Assembly (NCBI GenBank): GCA_904397895.1
Contig: CAJFOZ010000088.1
Coordinates: 1-64,000, forward strand
Origin: an uncultured Clostridia bacterium
GTDB taxonomy: Bacteria > Bacillota > Clostridia > Oscillospirales > Acutalibacteraceae
Reading direction: 5' to 3'
DNA length: 64,000 nucleotides
Made by a program: the position numbers and the translations under genes. Numbering within the stretch: the first letter of the stretch is position 1; each line of letters starts with the position of its first letter. The notes under the pieces are model-generated. The model was not told the DNA's origin and ran no database searches. It saw only the letters and a list, made by a program, of their open reading frames with translations. Positions 1 through 9,692 of this stretch are shown piece by piece.

Positions 1-1
1 A

Positions 2-163
2 CAAGTCGCAGGCAGTAAAACAGAGGAAAATCTTGAAGGAGCGGCGGAAGGAGGGCTTGCGGAGCCGTCAGGAGAGGATAGCAAAACCAATCCCCTCATA
101 ACGGCTCTTTTGAAATCCAAGCCACAAAAAGAAGCCCCCTTTTCCCGGAACATTCCAAAATAG
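2..163 (+). CDS. C-terminal fragment of an unidentified protein (53 aa read in frame 2, truncated by window start)
   Basis: Open frame QVAGSKTEENLEGAAEGG...KSKPQKEAPFSRNIPK ending at TAG 161-163. Confidence 0.35.
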   Translation, partial: QVAGSKTEENLEGAAEGGLAEPSGEDSKTNPLITALLKSKPQKEAPFSRNIPK

Positions 164-196
164 CGCTTATTCTTAAAAATCAGCGATAGCCTCTAT

Positions 197-703
197 GTGT
201 TCAGCCGGCAGAGGATCGGGCAGACCATTTACATTCCCCTTGCCATTCACAGTTTCCCGTTCCTACGTCCGACAAAACTTACCGATGCAGAGAAGTTCCA
301 TATCCGTTATCCCGATCCATCTATGCTCACGACAACGGCGGACAAGCTGCGGTATTACCGGTATAAAAAATCCCTGCTCCAGCGGGAAGTCGCTGAGTAT
401 GCAGGGATCAATGAAAACACCTATATTCACTATGAAAGTACGGGACATGACTACTACCCGGTAGATAAGCTCAGCCGGATTGCAGAGTTGCTGGAAGTGG
501 ATATCACCGATCTGCTGGACGAGTATAACCGATTCCTCTATGACGGTCAGGGCCGGCAGATCCGAAAGATTCGCAAAAGCATGGGCTTGACACAGCACCA
601 GTTTGGGAAACTGCATGGCGTAAATACTGGAACTGTAAAGCGGTGGGAGAGTGGAAAGATTAGAGTATCAAAAAGAATCTGGAAAAGATTAAATGCTGTT
701 TAA
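197..703 (+). CDS. Helix-turn-helix (XRE-type) regulator with two HTH segments
   Basis: KLRYYRYKKSLLQREVAEYAGINENTYIHYE and IRKIRKSMGLTQHQFGKLHGVNTGTVKRWESGK; start codon uncertain (GTG). Confidence 0.7.
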   Translation: MFSRQRIGQTIYIPLAIHSFPFLRPTKLTDAEKFHIRYPDPSMLTTTADKLRYYRYKKSLLQREVAEYAGINENTYIHYESTGHDYYPVDKLSRIAELLEVDITDLLDEYNRFLYDGQGRQIRKIRKSMGLTQHQFGKLHGVNTGTVKRWESGKIRVSKRIWKRLNAV

Positions 704-750
704 TGATCTTTAAACAAACGACTAGCGGTATTTAGGAGCAAAACACATGT

Positions 751-1896
751 TCAACGATTTACTTGCCGGATCATGACTGCTATAGACCCAATCATGATAG
801 CAAAGTAGAAAAGAACCATTAAAAACATATTGGAGAGCGGAAATCCCATAAAATCAATAAATTGATAGGATGATAAAACGCAACTACCGGATAAAACATA
901 GGGAAAAAGAAGGAACCCTAAGCTATTTGGTAGTGGTATTTGTCCAATAGACGGAAAGAAGACCAGTAGGATATAGACGAGAAACGTTAAAATAGACTTT
1001 TTTAGAAGAAGACAAATGGCACTGGTAAAAAGGAGCAAAACGAGAACGCCAACAAATTTTATCAACATGCTAGAAACGGCAGCATGTAAAATAGAGCATG
1101 CATGAGGATAATTAGAAAATTGTTCTAAACTTTGCAAGGCAGCTTGTGGAAATGGAAGTTGATATCTTGTGATAATAAAAGCTACATCAATGCCTTGCGA
1201 AATCACCCACGCCCCCGTACCAAAAGTTAAAATATGGATCATTTTAAATAGATACAATGTGTTCCTTTTTACACATACTTTTACCACATCGGTCATTCCG
1301 CATTCCTGTTCTTTTAGCATATAAGGGACACAAATTACCATGAGAAATACCAGAAGTAAATAATCAATACTTCCTTCTCCAATAAGTTTACTCCACCCCG
1401 TATCGTAGAATAGCAAAAATTGGGATTTAAATTGTTCCAGTGATATTTTACTGCTTTGATGCTCAAAGGCATCTTCTGACTGGATGGAAAATTTCAATTT
1501 TTGCTGTTGTGACTCCTTCTGCAAAAAGTATTGCATTTTTTGGTAAAGCCTCTGAAAGGCATTGCTTTCGGCTTGCACCCTTTGGAATTCCCGATCGTAT
1601 TCTTGGAATTCCTCGTATTCCATTTTTCCAGTAAAGTACTGCTCTCTAATTTGAGGATAATTGGACAAGACACTCTGACGATAGATAAAATCCTCTTCTA
1701 TTTTTTGTCTTGTCTCCTCGGTCAACTCTCCGGATACTTCCCCTATCAGCCTTTCATAAATCAGATCGTCTTGGGTAGGAGCTGTGGTCACCCAACCTAC
1801 CGCAATCTTTCCAATCACAAAGAGAACCAATAGAATTAAAGTGGACTTCGTTAGAAGATTGCGCCATTCAAACTGAATGAGCAACTGATTTTTCAT
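751..1896 (-). CDS. ABC-2 type transporter permease
   Basis: Multiple TM segments with a large soluble loop after TM1; likely start MKNQLLIQFEWRN at 1896, overlapping the upstream permease. Confidence 0.7.
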   Translation of the reverse strand: MKNQLLIQFEWRNLLTKSTLILLVLFVIGKIAVGWVTTAPTQDDLIYERLIGEVSGELTEETRQKIEEDFIYRQSVLSNYPQIREQYFTGKMEYEEFQEYDREFQRVQAESNAFQRLYQKMQYFLQKESQQQKLKFSIQSEDAFEHQSSKISLEQFKSQFLLFYDTGWSKLIGEGSIDYLLLVFLMVICVPYMLKEQECGMTDVVKVCVKRNTLYLFKMIHILTFGTGAWVISQGIDVAFIITRYQLPFPQAALQSLEQFSNYPHACSILHAAVSSMLIKFVGVLVLLLFTSAICLLLKKSILTFLVYILLVFFPSIGQIPLPNSLGFLLFPYVLSGSCVLSSYQFIDFMGFPLSNMFLMVLFYFAIMIGSIAVMIRQVNR

Positions 1897-3214
1897 GGTG
1901 CCGTCCCTTCTTCCCGGATTTTGCCAAAGAATGATCGGACCTTTGAGCAGTATAAAGCCTCCACGTGATGAGGAAAAGAATGGCATTGAGTAAAATAAGC
2001 CATGATACAAACAATGTAAGCCGTGACACAGGAAATCCCAATACATTGACGTAGTCATAATGATCGTAGTATTCATTGATCCTCATAACCATGCCGGGAT
2101 TCCAAATTTTCATGATGTCTTCCCCTACCATTTGAGAATAATCGGTTTGAGGTAACACCATATTTGATGTTTTGTTTGTTATCATATTCCAATAGTTGGA
2201 GGCATCTGGACGCAGGCTCAAAGCTGTCAGCACTACTGCCACGACAAACTGCACTCCCAATGAGATATAATTACGTCTGGCTAGTATCCCGGCCAATGCA
2301 CCCAAAAGGAAGAAAAAGAGAAGAAATAGGACCGTGATAAAAAACTGCTGGACAATCATCCCTAAAATACTGATGTTATAGGGACAAGAGCGGAAATTAG
2401 ATAAGCTTTGAACCGGAGCTGTTACATAAGACAGATCGGTATTGACAGCTAAAGTGATGAGAATACCTAATCGCAGGATTGCAAGGGTTACCACGCAGAA
2501 AAGAAAGCCGGACAACATCTTAGCGAAAAGCAACGTACCTCGTCCCAAATAAGAACATCGTACCACCGGTGTAAAACCGCATTCATCATCCTTGGTAAAG
2601 AGTGAACATAGGGCAACCATGCAAAGCAAAAGAGCCGTTAAGTCAAAAAAATTAACCGGACGCATCACGCCAAGAAATTCTGTAAAATTCCACCAACCGG
2701 TTTTTTCCAGCAAAATCAAATCTCCGCGGTTGGACGATTGGTTGTAGACCAACTCGTTATAACGATAGTCATATATACGGTCTTCCCTATTTTGGTACTT
2801 CTGCATATTTCTCTGGGCTTGCTCTACAATCCTGACACGGTCGTTTTCAAAATCCATCAAACCTTCCATGTCATACTTGGCCTGCTCAAGATAACCTACC
2901 ACATAGCTGCCACCCCATTGAGGGATCTCAACCCTTTGGCGAATGAGTTCCTCTCCTCCTATTGTAACGGTTTCTTCCTCTACTGGGCGCTCACCGGCTT
3001 CAACCTCTTGCAACGTGGTCGTGACAGTCTCGTATGTTTCTTGCGTTAAGGGGCCGGTGATGTGCGAATAAACCTGTTTTAATTCAGGATCCACCTGGAT
3101 ATGAGAATAGCTATAAACTCCGTACCCTGTAAAGAGCACAAGCAAAATCCACACGACAGGCTGTATCCATATTTTTCGCCATTCATATCCGATTAGTTTC
3201 CACAGCCCTTTCAT
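1868..3214 (-). CDS. ABC transporter permease (paralog-like architecture to downstream permease)
   Basis: TM1 + large extracellular loop + ~5 TM; overlaps ATPase gene by 4 nt. Confidence 0.75.
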   Translation of the reverse strand: MKGLWKLIGYEWRKIWIQPVVWILLVLFTGYGVYSYSHIQVDPELKQVYSHITGPLTQETYETVTTTLQEVEAGERPVEEETVTIGGEELIRQRVEIPQWGGSYVVGYLEQAKYDMEGLMDFENDRVRIVEQAQRNMQKYQNREDRIYDYRYNELVYNQSSNRGDLILLEKTGWWNFTEFLGVMRPVNFFDLTALLLCMVALCSLFTKDDECGFTPVVRCSYLGRGTLLFAKMLSGFLFCVVTLAILRLGILITLAVNTDLSYVTAPVQSLSNFRSCPYNISILGMIVQQFFITVLFLLFFFLLGALAGILARRNYISLGVQFVVAVVLTALSLRPDASNYWNMITNKTSNMVLPQTDYSQMVGEDIMKIWNPGMVMRINEYYDHYDYVNVLGFPVSRLTLFVSWLILLNAILFLITWRLYTAQRSDHSLAKSGKKGRHHEKSVAHSV

Positions 3215-4086
3215 ATCCCCGCCTCCCCGAAATAATAAATGTAAAGGTCATCCAGTGTGGGGACTTCTTCCTGGGCTTCTGGACTGGGCGATGTATCGGA
3301 TACAATGCGGATTTTTAAAATCTCGCCTAAATTTGCCACATTAGAAATTTTATAGGATTGTGCTAATATCTCATATTGTTGTTTATCGACAGTCAAAGAC
3401 CAAACCTTACCCGTCATTTGTTCTACCTGTCCGCCTGACTCTATCCCCAAAAGAAGATTTCCCTCCTTAAGAAGGAGAATATGGTCGGCAATTTGTTCCA
3501 CATCCGATACAATATGAGTTGCCAGGAGAATCATCCGCTCCGATGCCATTTCTGATAAAATATTTTTAAAGCGGATGCGTTCCTTTGGGTCCAAACCCGC
3601 AGTAGGTTCGTCAAAAATAATAATAGAGGGATCGCCAAGAAACGCCTGGGCGATGCCGAGCCGTTGCCGCATGCCGCCGGAATACTGCCCCACTTTTCGT
3701 TTGGCGTCGTCTTGGAGATTTACCATCTCCAAGAACCGATCCACTTGGGCGACTGCTTCTGATTTCTTCTCAATGCCTTTTAGCGCCGCGATATATAAGA
3801 GCATATCTCGGCCGCTGAAATTTTTATACATTCCAATGGATTGAGGGAGATATCCTATTTTCCTCCGGTAAGATGCTTTTAAAGAACCTATCTCTTTTCC
3901 ATCCAGTGTCACTTTCCCGCTAGTAGGATCCAGCAAATGAACCATAATCTTAATTAATGTGGACTTTCCCGCACCGTTGGGACCAAGAAGTCCGTAGATG
4001 CCGTTTTGGAATGTATAGTTAAATTCATGCAGCGCCAGCTTGTTTTTATATTGCTTGGATACTCCATGTAAAGTTAGTTCCATCAT
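3211..4086 (-). CDS. ABC transporter ATP-binding protein
   Basis: Walker A GPNGAGKST, signature YSGGMRQRLGIAQA, Walker B IIIFDEPTAGLDP. Confidence 0.93.
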   Translation of the reverse strand: MMELTLHGVSKQYKNKLALHEFNYTFQNGIYGLLGPNGAGKSTLIKIMVHLLDPTSGKVTLDGKEIGSLKASYRRKIGYLPQSIGMYKNFSGRDMLLYIAALKGIEKKSEAVAQVDRFLEMVNLQDDAKRKVGQYSGGMRQRLGIAQAFLGDPSIIIFDEPTAGLDPKERIRFKNILSEMASERMILLATHIVSDVEQIADHILLLKEGNLLLGIESGGQVEQMTGKVWSLTVDKQQYEILAQSYKISNVANLGEILKIRIVSDTSPSPEAQEEVPTLDDLYIYYFGEAGI

Positions 4087-4126
4087 CTCACCCCATTCAA
4101 ATGCAGTAAGCTATGGGAGAAATTCG

Positions 4127-5173
4127 CTATTGTTCAAATGTATAAACCTTCCAACCCTCTCCGTTAAGATCGACGGTGTAGAGCTTGGAAAAATTGTATG
4201 TGGTAAAAGCTAGGTAATCGCAGTCGTCAAAAAGGTAAATACCACCGACTCCGTCGGGAAAATCTCCATATTTGGTCAGCTGGACAATATCTCTGCCATT
4301 TAAATCACAGCTGAAAATCTCCGGCCCTGCCTCTGGCGAATAATAGATCCGGCCGTCCTTGATATTAAAAAACATGGCTCGATCCACTACTTTTTGTGCA
4401 TTGCTGCCGTCCAACTCCGCCCGGAAGACCTGTTTACTGGTTGTGTTGGCATAGTAAAGCTGATCCTCATAGATCATAATACTAGTTGCTTTGGAGGGAA
4501 CAATCACCTCTAAATTACCATCCTGGAGATTGGTGCGAACCAGCTGGGCGTCGTTGCGGCAGAAGTAAAGATAGCCGTCGTAATACAGTACATTTCCCGC
4601 TCCATAACGGGATGGTTCGCAGTCCTCAAAAGTGGCTACTATCTCATCGGTTTTATAATTTTTTACCTCCAGGGTTTTCTCTTCTGTAAAATACGTTATA
4701 AAATCGCCCGCCAGATTGTTGTTAATGCCGTTGGTGATCCCCAACTCTCCATAGCTTCCCGAGGCCACCATCTCTTTGGACTCAAGGCCGAATTTGTAAA
4801 CACTATTGGCGTCTGCTACCAAGAACCCATCTTGGACGGGAACCATGGGGCTCTGGGATGTATTGGAAATAAAAGCCGGGCATTTATAAGAGGTATGCTG
4901 ACAAGTGGGGTCGCTACAGTTGGGAGCACAAAAGTCATTAACCGTATCGATAGAATAAAAAATAGGGTGGGTGTCACTGTTTCCAATGGTGATAAGGTAG
5001 TCCCCTACTTTTTGGCATCGGCCGCCGTTGGATTGGTTGCCGTTAAAGGCCGTCCCTTTGGAATACACTTGCTGGGGAATATCCGTCTGCTCTGCTTTTC
5101 GACAGGAGGATAGGCACAAAAGAGAGAGGGCGAACACTATTAAAACTATCCTCACAATCTTGTATTTTCTCAT
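4127..5173 (-). CDS. Lipoprotein, beta-propeller-like (DUF5050-type)
   Basis: Lipobox LLCLSSC; repeated LYYAN/IYYSPE..IFSCDLNG units. Confidence 0.65.
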   Translation of the reverse strand: MRKYKIVRIVLIVFALSLLCLSSCRKAEQTDIPQQVYSKGTAFNGNQSNGGRCQKVGDYLITIGNSDTHPIFYSIDTVNDFCAPNCSDPTCQHTSYKCPAFISNTSQSPMVPVQDGFLVADANSVYKFGLESKEMVASGSYGELGITNGINNNLAGDFITYFTEEKTLEVKNYKTDEIVATFEDCEPSRYGAGNVLYYDGYLYFCRNDAQLVRTNLQDGNLEVIVPSKATSIMIYEDQLYYANTTSKQVFRAELDGSNAQKVVDRAMFFNIKDGRIYYSPEAGPEIFSCDLNGRDIVQLTKYGDFPDGVGGIYLFDDCDYLAFTTYNFSKLYTVDLNGEGWKVYTFEQ

Positions 5174-5209
5174 AAAGATCCTCCTTTCGTTGAAAAAGAA
5201 CCGCTTCTA

Positions 5210-6250
5210 TCACACAACAATGGTATAGGGTTCTGTAACTGAAAAGGGATATTGAACAGTATCTCCATCCATAATGTCTAGACAATAGGTAACGGCATAA
5301 TAGACATGGCTTCCCTCTTCAAGAACATCAGAGGAGATCGGCACTTCCCAGTAGTTTTCCAGCTCAGAGGATTCCCAATCCAGGTAGCTCTTTCCCCCAA
5401 AGGCTTCCACCAGTTGCCCGTCCCGCAGCAGAATGGTACGATAATGCCCTGCTTCCTGCTGCAACGTCAACCTATAGTTTTCGCTGGAATCGTTTTTCAT
5501 CCATCTTTTAAAAGAGGGCATGCCTGTTTTATCCTCATTTCTGGCAGCACCATATGAAATTCCGTTGTAGCCCACCGCTCCATCCGGCAGTCCATTCTCA
5601 ACAGCGCCCACTTCCTCCATGGAAGCGCTGGAGGGAAGTTCTTTTGTGGCCAGGTCAGGGCTGACAGGTAAAATCCTAAAGAATTCATAAATGCTGAGAT
5701 AATAATTGTCCCCATCAGATTCATGCTCCAGCAGCTTGTCGTAGTTGGCCAACACGTGGAAGACCACATAAGAGGGATGCTCGCTGGAGAGATAGACCGG
5801 GTGGTCGATAGTCAAGGAAATTTTTTGAAAATCCTCCTCCTCGACCGGAATGGTATAAGAGGTTTGTTCCTGGCTTCCGTTTTCTACACGGAAAGGTTGG
5901 ATATACCCATTGATGGTGATAAACAGGGTACAGTTGATCTTTCTGGTTCCGTCACAATTTAAAGAAAAGTCACAGGTCAGAGGCTTCTGCTGGTAAGAAA
6001 CCACGGGATTCTCGTAATCCAATCGCTCCCCATTGACGTCGTTAGGGCGAAATACGATTTGAAGAGTCTCTTCTTCTGGATTTTGAGATGTTTGCCAATT
6101 ATAACGGTTTTCTTCGCTGACAATAGAAGATCTTGAAGGACTTGTTTGTCCTCCGCATCCAGTCAAAACAGACAATAAAAATAGACCGATCAACGTCAAA
6201 CATAGCCTCTTTGATATTTTCAAAACAATCACCACCCTTGCAGACCACAA
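5210..6250 (-). CDS. Predicted lipoprotein
   Basis: Signal + lipobox LLSVLTGCGG; start uncertain (a TTG preceded by AGGGTGG may be the real start). Confidence 0.65.
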   Translation of the reverse strand: MWSARVVIVLKISKRLCLTLIGLFLLSVLTGCGGQTSPSRSSIVSEENRYNWQTSQNPEEETLQIVFRPNDVNGERLDYENPVVSYQQKPLTCDFSLNCDGTRKINCTLFITINGYIQPFRVENGSQEQTSYTIPVEEEDFQKISLTIDHPVYLSSEHPSYVVFHVLANYDKLLEHESDGDNYYLSIYEFFRILPVSPDLATKELPSSASMEEVGAVENGLPDGAVGYNGISYGAARNEDKTGMPSFKRWMKNDSSENYRLTLQQEAGHYRTILLRDGQLVEAFGGKSYLDWESSELENYWEVPISSDVLEEGSHVYYAVTYCLDIMDGDTVQYPFSVTEPYTIVV

Positions 6251-6323
6251 GATAAAATGGACGAAGAAAGGGATTATTTAATCACGTGACAAAAAGTTTT
6301 TGAAAAGAAAAAGCAGATTTTCG

Positions 6324-6683
6324 TTAGACAAGAACAACGGTTACTTCTCCAAATCCCCTGTAAGATCCACTATCCCGCACGCGGCTGATACCTGGAGTAT
6401 CTAGGAAATACGAAGCGGCGTTGTGGCTCCAATTTCGGGGGGATCCGCTGATGGTCTGCTGCATAACGTGGACATATCCGCCGTCCTGGTAATCGGGAGT
6501 TATTCGAGTGCTATACTCAGAAGTATAGTCGGGAGAAGGCTTTAATAGGCTGGATGATAAAGTAAAGCTGTATCCATAATCTGGATTTGTAAAATATTTT
6601 ACTTGTGTCCCAGCTGAAGCTGTAGTACAAGCTAGCGTAGCCAGCACTCCTATGATGGCGATGCAAGCTAATTTTTTCTTCAT
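6324..6683 (-). CDS. Small secreted protein (signal peptide + ~95 aa Cys-free mature region), bacteriocin-like cargo candidate
   Basis: MKKKLACIAIIGVLATLACTTASAG signal with good SD (GAAAGGAGCG); first gene of ABC/lipoprotein operon. Confidence 0.65.
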   Translation of the reverse strand: MKKKLACIAIIGVLATLACTTASAGTQVKYFTNPDYGYSFTLSSSLLKPSPDYTSEYSTRITPDYQDGGYVHVMQQTISGSPRNWSHNAASYFLDTPGISRVRDSGSYRGFGEVTVVLV

Positions 6684-7227
6684 TTGAAACGCTCCTTTCT
6701 TTTTCTCCTTATTGCCTTTCTTCGCCCATTTTATTCGCATTGATTTGTCAAGTGATATTTTACCACATCATTAAAACTTTATCAATATGTTTTTTAAAAT
6801 TAAATTTATTATTTTATGTTATATTTATAATTTTATGATTTTAAAACTTATTTTAATAACTATCTTATATTTATAGCTTTTTGGAATATTTTGTCATATC
6901 TTTATTATTTCGAGTCATACTTATATAATCAATTTGGATATCATATTTTGCATATTATACATTTGTTTTTATTTTGAAGCACATTTAAAAATATGAACAA
7001 TTCTCTACTTCCTACTTCTTTATTTCTTAAAATTTAAAATATTCTATGATGAACTTGTTCTAACGCACAAACGAAAAGTTTTTGTTGTTATACAATAATA
7101 AGCTGAAATAGAGTAATAAAATACAACCATTTACAAACAGAGTCAAAAACAACTTTATTTTTCAAGTTAAAGTAGTGCGATTGTGCTTATCAAATTAATT
7201 CAAAATGTATTTCTGGCAGACATAAAA

Positions 7228-7258
7228 AGACGGTCAAGCCTAACCAGCCTGACCGTCT
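7228..7258. terminator. Hairpin terminator-like
   Basis: AGACGGTCA...TGACCGTCT followed by T-rich. Confidence 0.5.
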
Positions 7259-7270
7259 CATTTTATGTAC

Positions 7271-7435
7271 CTACTTACCGCTTTTCAAATCTTCCTGAGC
7301 GGCTTTCAGCAGCTCCAGCTTCTGCTCTTTGGGGCATGGTAATTTGGTGAGGTACTGCTCTACCGCCTCAGCATGAACAGATGCTATTCTTTTTTGAAGT
7401 TCCCGCCAGCCCTGTTCTGTCTTAGGGTAGTGCAT
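7271..7435 (-). CDS. Small protein of mobile-element type (54 aa), function unknown
   Basis: Hand-translated: MHYPKTEQGWRELQKRIASVHAEAVEQYLTKLPCPKEQKLELLKAAQEDLKSGK*; below the ORF-track cutoff. Confidence 0.55.
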   Translation of the reverse strand: MHYPKTEQGWRELQKRIASVHAEAVEQYLTKLPCPKEQKLELLKAAQEDLKSGK

Positions 7436-7505
7436 GATGATCTCCACGCCCTAACAGCCCCTTCCCTTCTAACAAGATATGCAAGAAGCTTCCTTCAGCA
7501 TGACT

Positions 7506-7712
7506 TCAATCTTCCAAATGATAAAAACCATGTTGTTCCCAATCTTCATAAACTTCCTTATAGACGATGAAAAGCTCTAAAAGAAAACCATCAAATAAAT
7601 TCCAACGCTCTGCTGTCATGAATCCGGTCAGTTCTAAATGATAGGCTAAATTCTTCAGCAAATTGCGGTTCACTAAAATTGTCAATGCCAATTCCTCATG
7701 ATACAAATACAT
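7506..7712 (-). CDS. Small hypothetical protein downstream of rep
   Basis: 68-aa ORF 3 nt downstream of Rep ORF, same strand. Confidence 0.5.
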   Translation of the reverse strand: MYLYHEELALTILVNRNLLKNLAYHLELTGFMTAERWNLFDGFLLELFIVYKEVYEDWEQHGFYHLED

Positions 7713-7715
7713 TTT

Positions 7716-8552
7716 CTATTTCCCCTTTTTCAAATTATATTGTTCGTAAGTGATGGAGTTCAGAACTTCTCCACTGCCTTGTTGATCCCGAATAACTGTT
7801 GTATGGGAATAGCAAGGCAACGTCTCTCCAACAATTTTCTTAAGATTCCCATAGGTCATCGTGACAGGAACAGGTTTTTGAATCCCTCTTGAACGGCTGT
7901 ATAATCTAAAGTGCTCTGGATAGAAAACAATACGATCTGCTTTCTCATATATTTTTGAATCGTTATGAGTAGGAGGACTGTCTCTTAAAAACTTCGGACA
8001 AAAATAAGCTCCGAAATTATCAACAAAGGGAAGATTTTCAATCCATGCACCGCCATGTTCCCACATCTGCTTGATCTTATCCATCGGAACAAATAACTTC
8101 TTTCTATCCATCCGCTTAATAAGGACATGCAGATGATAGCTACCATTTCCTTGTGGCTCTATGATACGGATGTATTCACAGGATGGATAGGAATACCGAA
8201 ATCTCCCCCAAAATTTTTTAAAATCCAAATTGACCTGCCTATAGTCCCTCATGACACTGGAATAGGTCAAAGTCAAGAACTTCTCAGAACAACTTCCTAT
8301 AAAATTAAGATTGATGATTCTTCTCAGTTCATGACAGGATTTTTTAAACCTCTTTTCTATATCAATTGGACTTGCACGGGCTTTGCTCTCAATATATTCT
8401 CCTGTCTCTAAATTGACGTAACCCTTTTTACTTATTTTTCGATATTGAGAAATACCCATACAGCGCTTTTCAATCGTAATTGCTTCTACAATATGATTGG
8501 TACGGTATACCTTGGTTAATTTCTCATTTTCAATTTGTCTTTTCTCTTCCAT
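7716..8552 (-). CDS. HUH-type (rolling-circle) replication initiation protein
   Basis: HUH motif SYHLHVLIK, upstream FLTLTYS motif, AYFCPKFL and LYSRSRGIQKP typical of Rep proteins. Confidence 0.75.
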   Translation of the reverse strand: MEEKRQIENEKLTKVYRTNHIVEAITIEKRCMGISQYRKISKKGYVNLETGEYIESKARASPIDIEKRFKKSCHELRRIINLNFIGSCSEKFLTLTYSSVMRDYRQVNLDFKKFWGRFRYSYPSCEYIRIIEPQGNGSYHLHVLIKRMDRKKLFVPMDKIKQMWEHGGAWIENLPFVDNFGAYFCPKFLRDSPPTHNDSKIYEKADRIVFYPEHFRLYSRSRGIQKPVPVTMTYGNLKKIVGETLPCYSHTTVIRDQQGSGEVLNSITYEQYNLKKGK

Positions 8553-8827
8553 CGCTATACCTCCTGCGTGTTCTAATACTTAATAACGCTTTCTCGGAGA
8601 GAAAACAGCAGGAATTTTTCGTAAGTTAACAAAAAATTCATATTTTATTTCTTAGAGGATTTTTTTATCTACTCGTAATAACGTTAGAAGAGAATGAATA
8701 ACAGCAAAGAATCTACTATTTTTAGAAATTAAAACGGCAAAAATAAAATAAAAGGGGCTAGGATCGCGATAAGCTACAATAAAATCTACCTGAATTTCTG
8801 TATCAAAGCAGAGAGGAGGAAAATAAT

Positions 8828-9016
8828 ATGATACGCATTATCAACCAAAATGCAGATATACCGATTGGCTTAGAGAGAGCAAAGCGTCAGATCCTTGCAA
8901 TCCGCCATGAGTTGGAACAAGATGGAAATCTAAGCGACAAGCTTGGTCTGAGTTTTTCAGTCGTAGACGATGCGCTGGCTGAGATGATGGAAGAACTAAA
9001 AAGTTCTTTTGCCTAA
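8828..9016 (+). CDS. Small conserved-type hypothetical protein
   Basis: 62 aa with strong SD (GAGAGGAGG) 5' of ATG. Confidence 0.55.
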   Translation: MIRIINQNADIPIGLERAKRQILAIRHELEQDGNLSDKLGLSFSVVDDALAEMMEELKSSFA

Positions 9017-9105
9017 TACCGCTTCTTTTTGTCGTATCGATGTTTGAGAAGCGCATAGAACAAAACCTATGTGTTTGGCGAAAAGTTTTGCCCCAAAAAG
9101 AAAAA

Positions 9106-9140
9106 GTCCTCTATGAGCCCTTACAGACTGCATAGAGGAC
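9106..9140. terminator. Hairpin GTCCTCTATG...CATAGAGGAC
   Basis: 10-bp perfect inverted repeat. Confidence 0.45.
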
Positions 9141-9185
9141 AATAAGAAAGACTCCCTAGTATTCTCTCTTTAGGGCGTCTTTTTC

Positions 9186-9596
9186 TTATAGGTGGCTTAC
9201 TATCTTTTTAATAACTCTTTTACGTTTTTCTTCAAACAGGGTAATTCCAGACATAGGAGAAGGAGATGCTTGAATTTTTATGGGATCTTTACTAAAATCC
9301 TTTAGCCAATGAACATCAATTCCTTCCGCAGTCCCAACACGCAAATTTTTAGGTTTGATTTCTGCGTCTATAACAATTCCAATCGCTTTTAAATACATAG
9401 GTGAGTTATTTCTGTACATCTGCTTGGATTTAATAAAAATCAAATCCCCTTCGCGAATCTCTTCCATCAGCTCGTAATAATCCGAGTGTTCTTCCCTGCT
9501 GTAACCTATAACAGCAATATTTTTTTCAATAAATTCATCCGATTTGTCTCCACCGTTTTCACCAAGAAAATATGCTCCAATACCCCATACCGCCAT
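9186..9596 (-). CDS. Small PUA/EVE-like domain protein
   Basis: MAVWGIGAYFLG...REGDLIFIKSKQ...YLKAIGIVID pattern; GGAG SD before Met at 9596. Confidence 0.45.
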   Translation of the reverse strand: MAVWGIGAYFLGENGGDKSDEFIEKNIAVIGYSREEHSDYYELMEEIREGDLIFIKSKQMYRNNSPMYLKAIGIVIDAEIKPKNLRVGTAEGIDVHWLKDFSKDPIKIQASPSPMSGITLFEEKRKRVIKKIVSHL

Positions 9597-9692
9597 TTTA
9601 ACCGCTCCCTTCAAAATTTACTATTTTCATTTTAACAAATTAGAAGAGAAAAACAAGGTAGAGCTGTTGTTAGGCTCTACCTTGTTTTCTCA

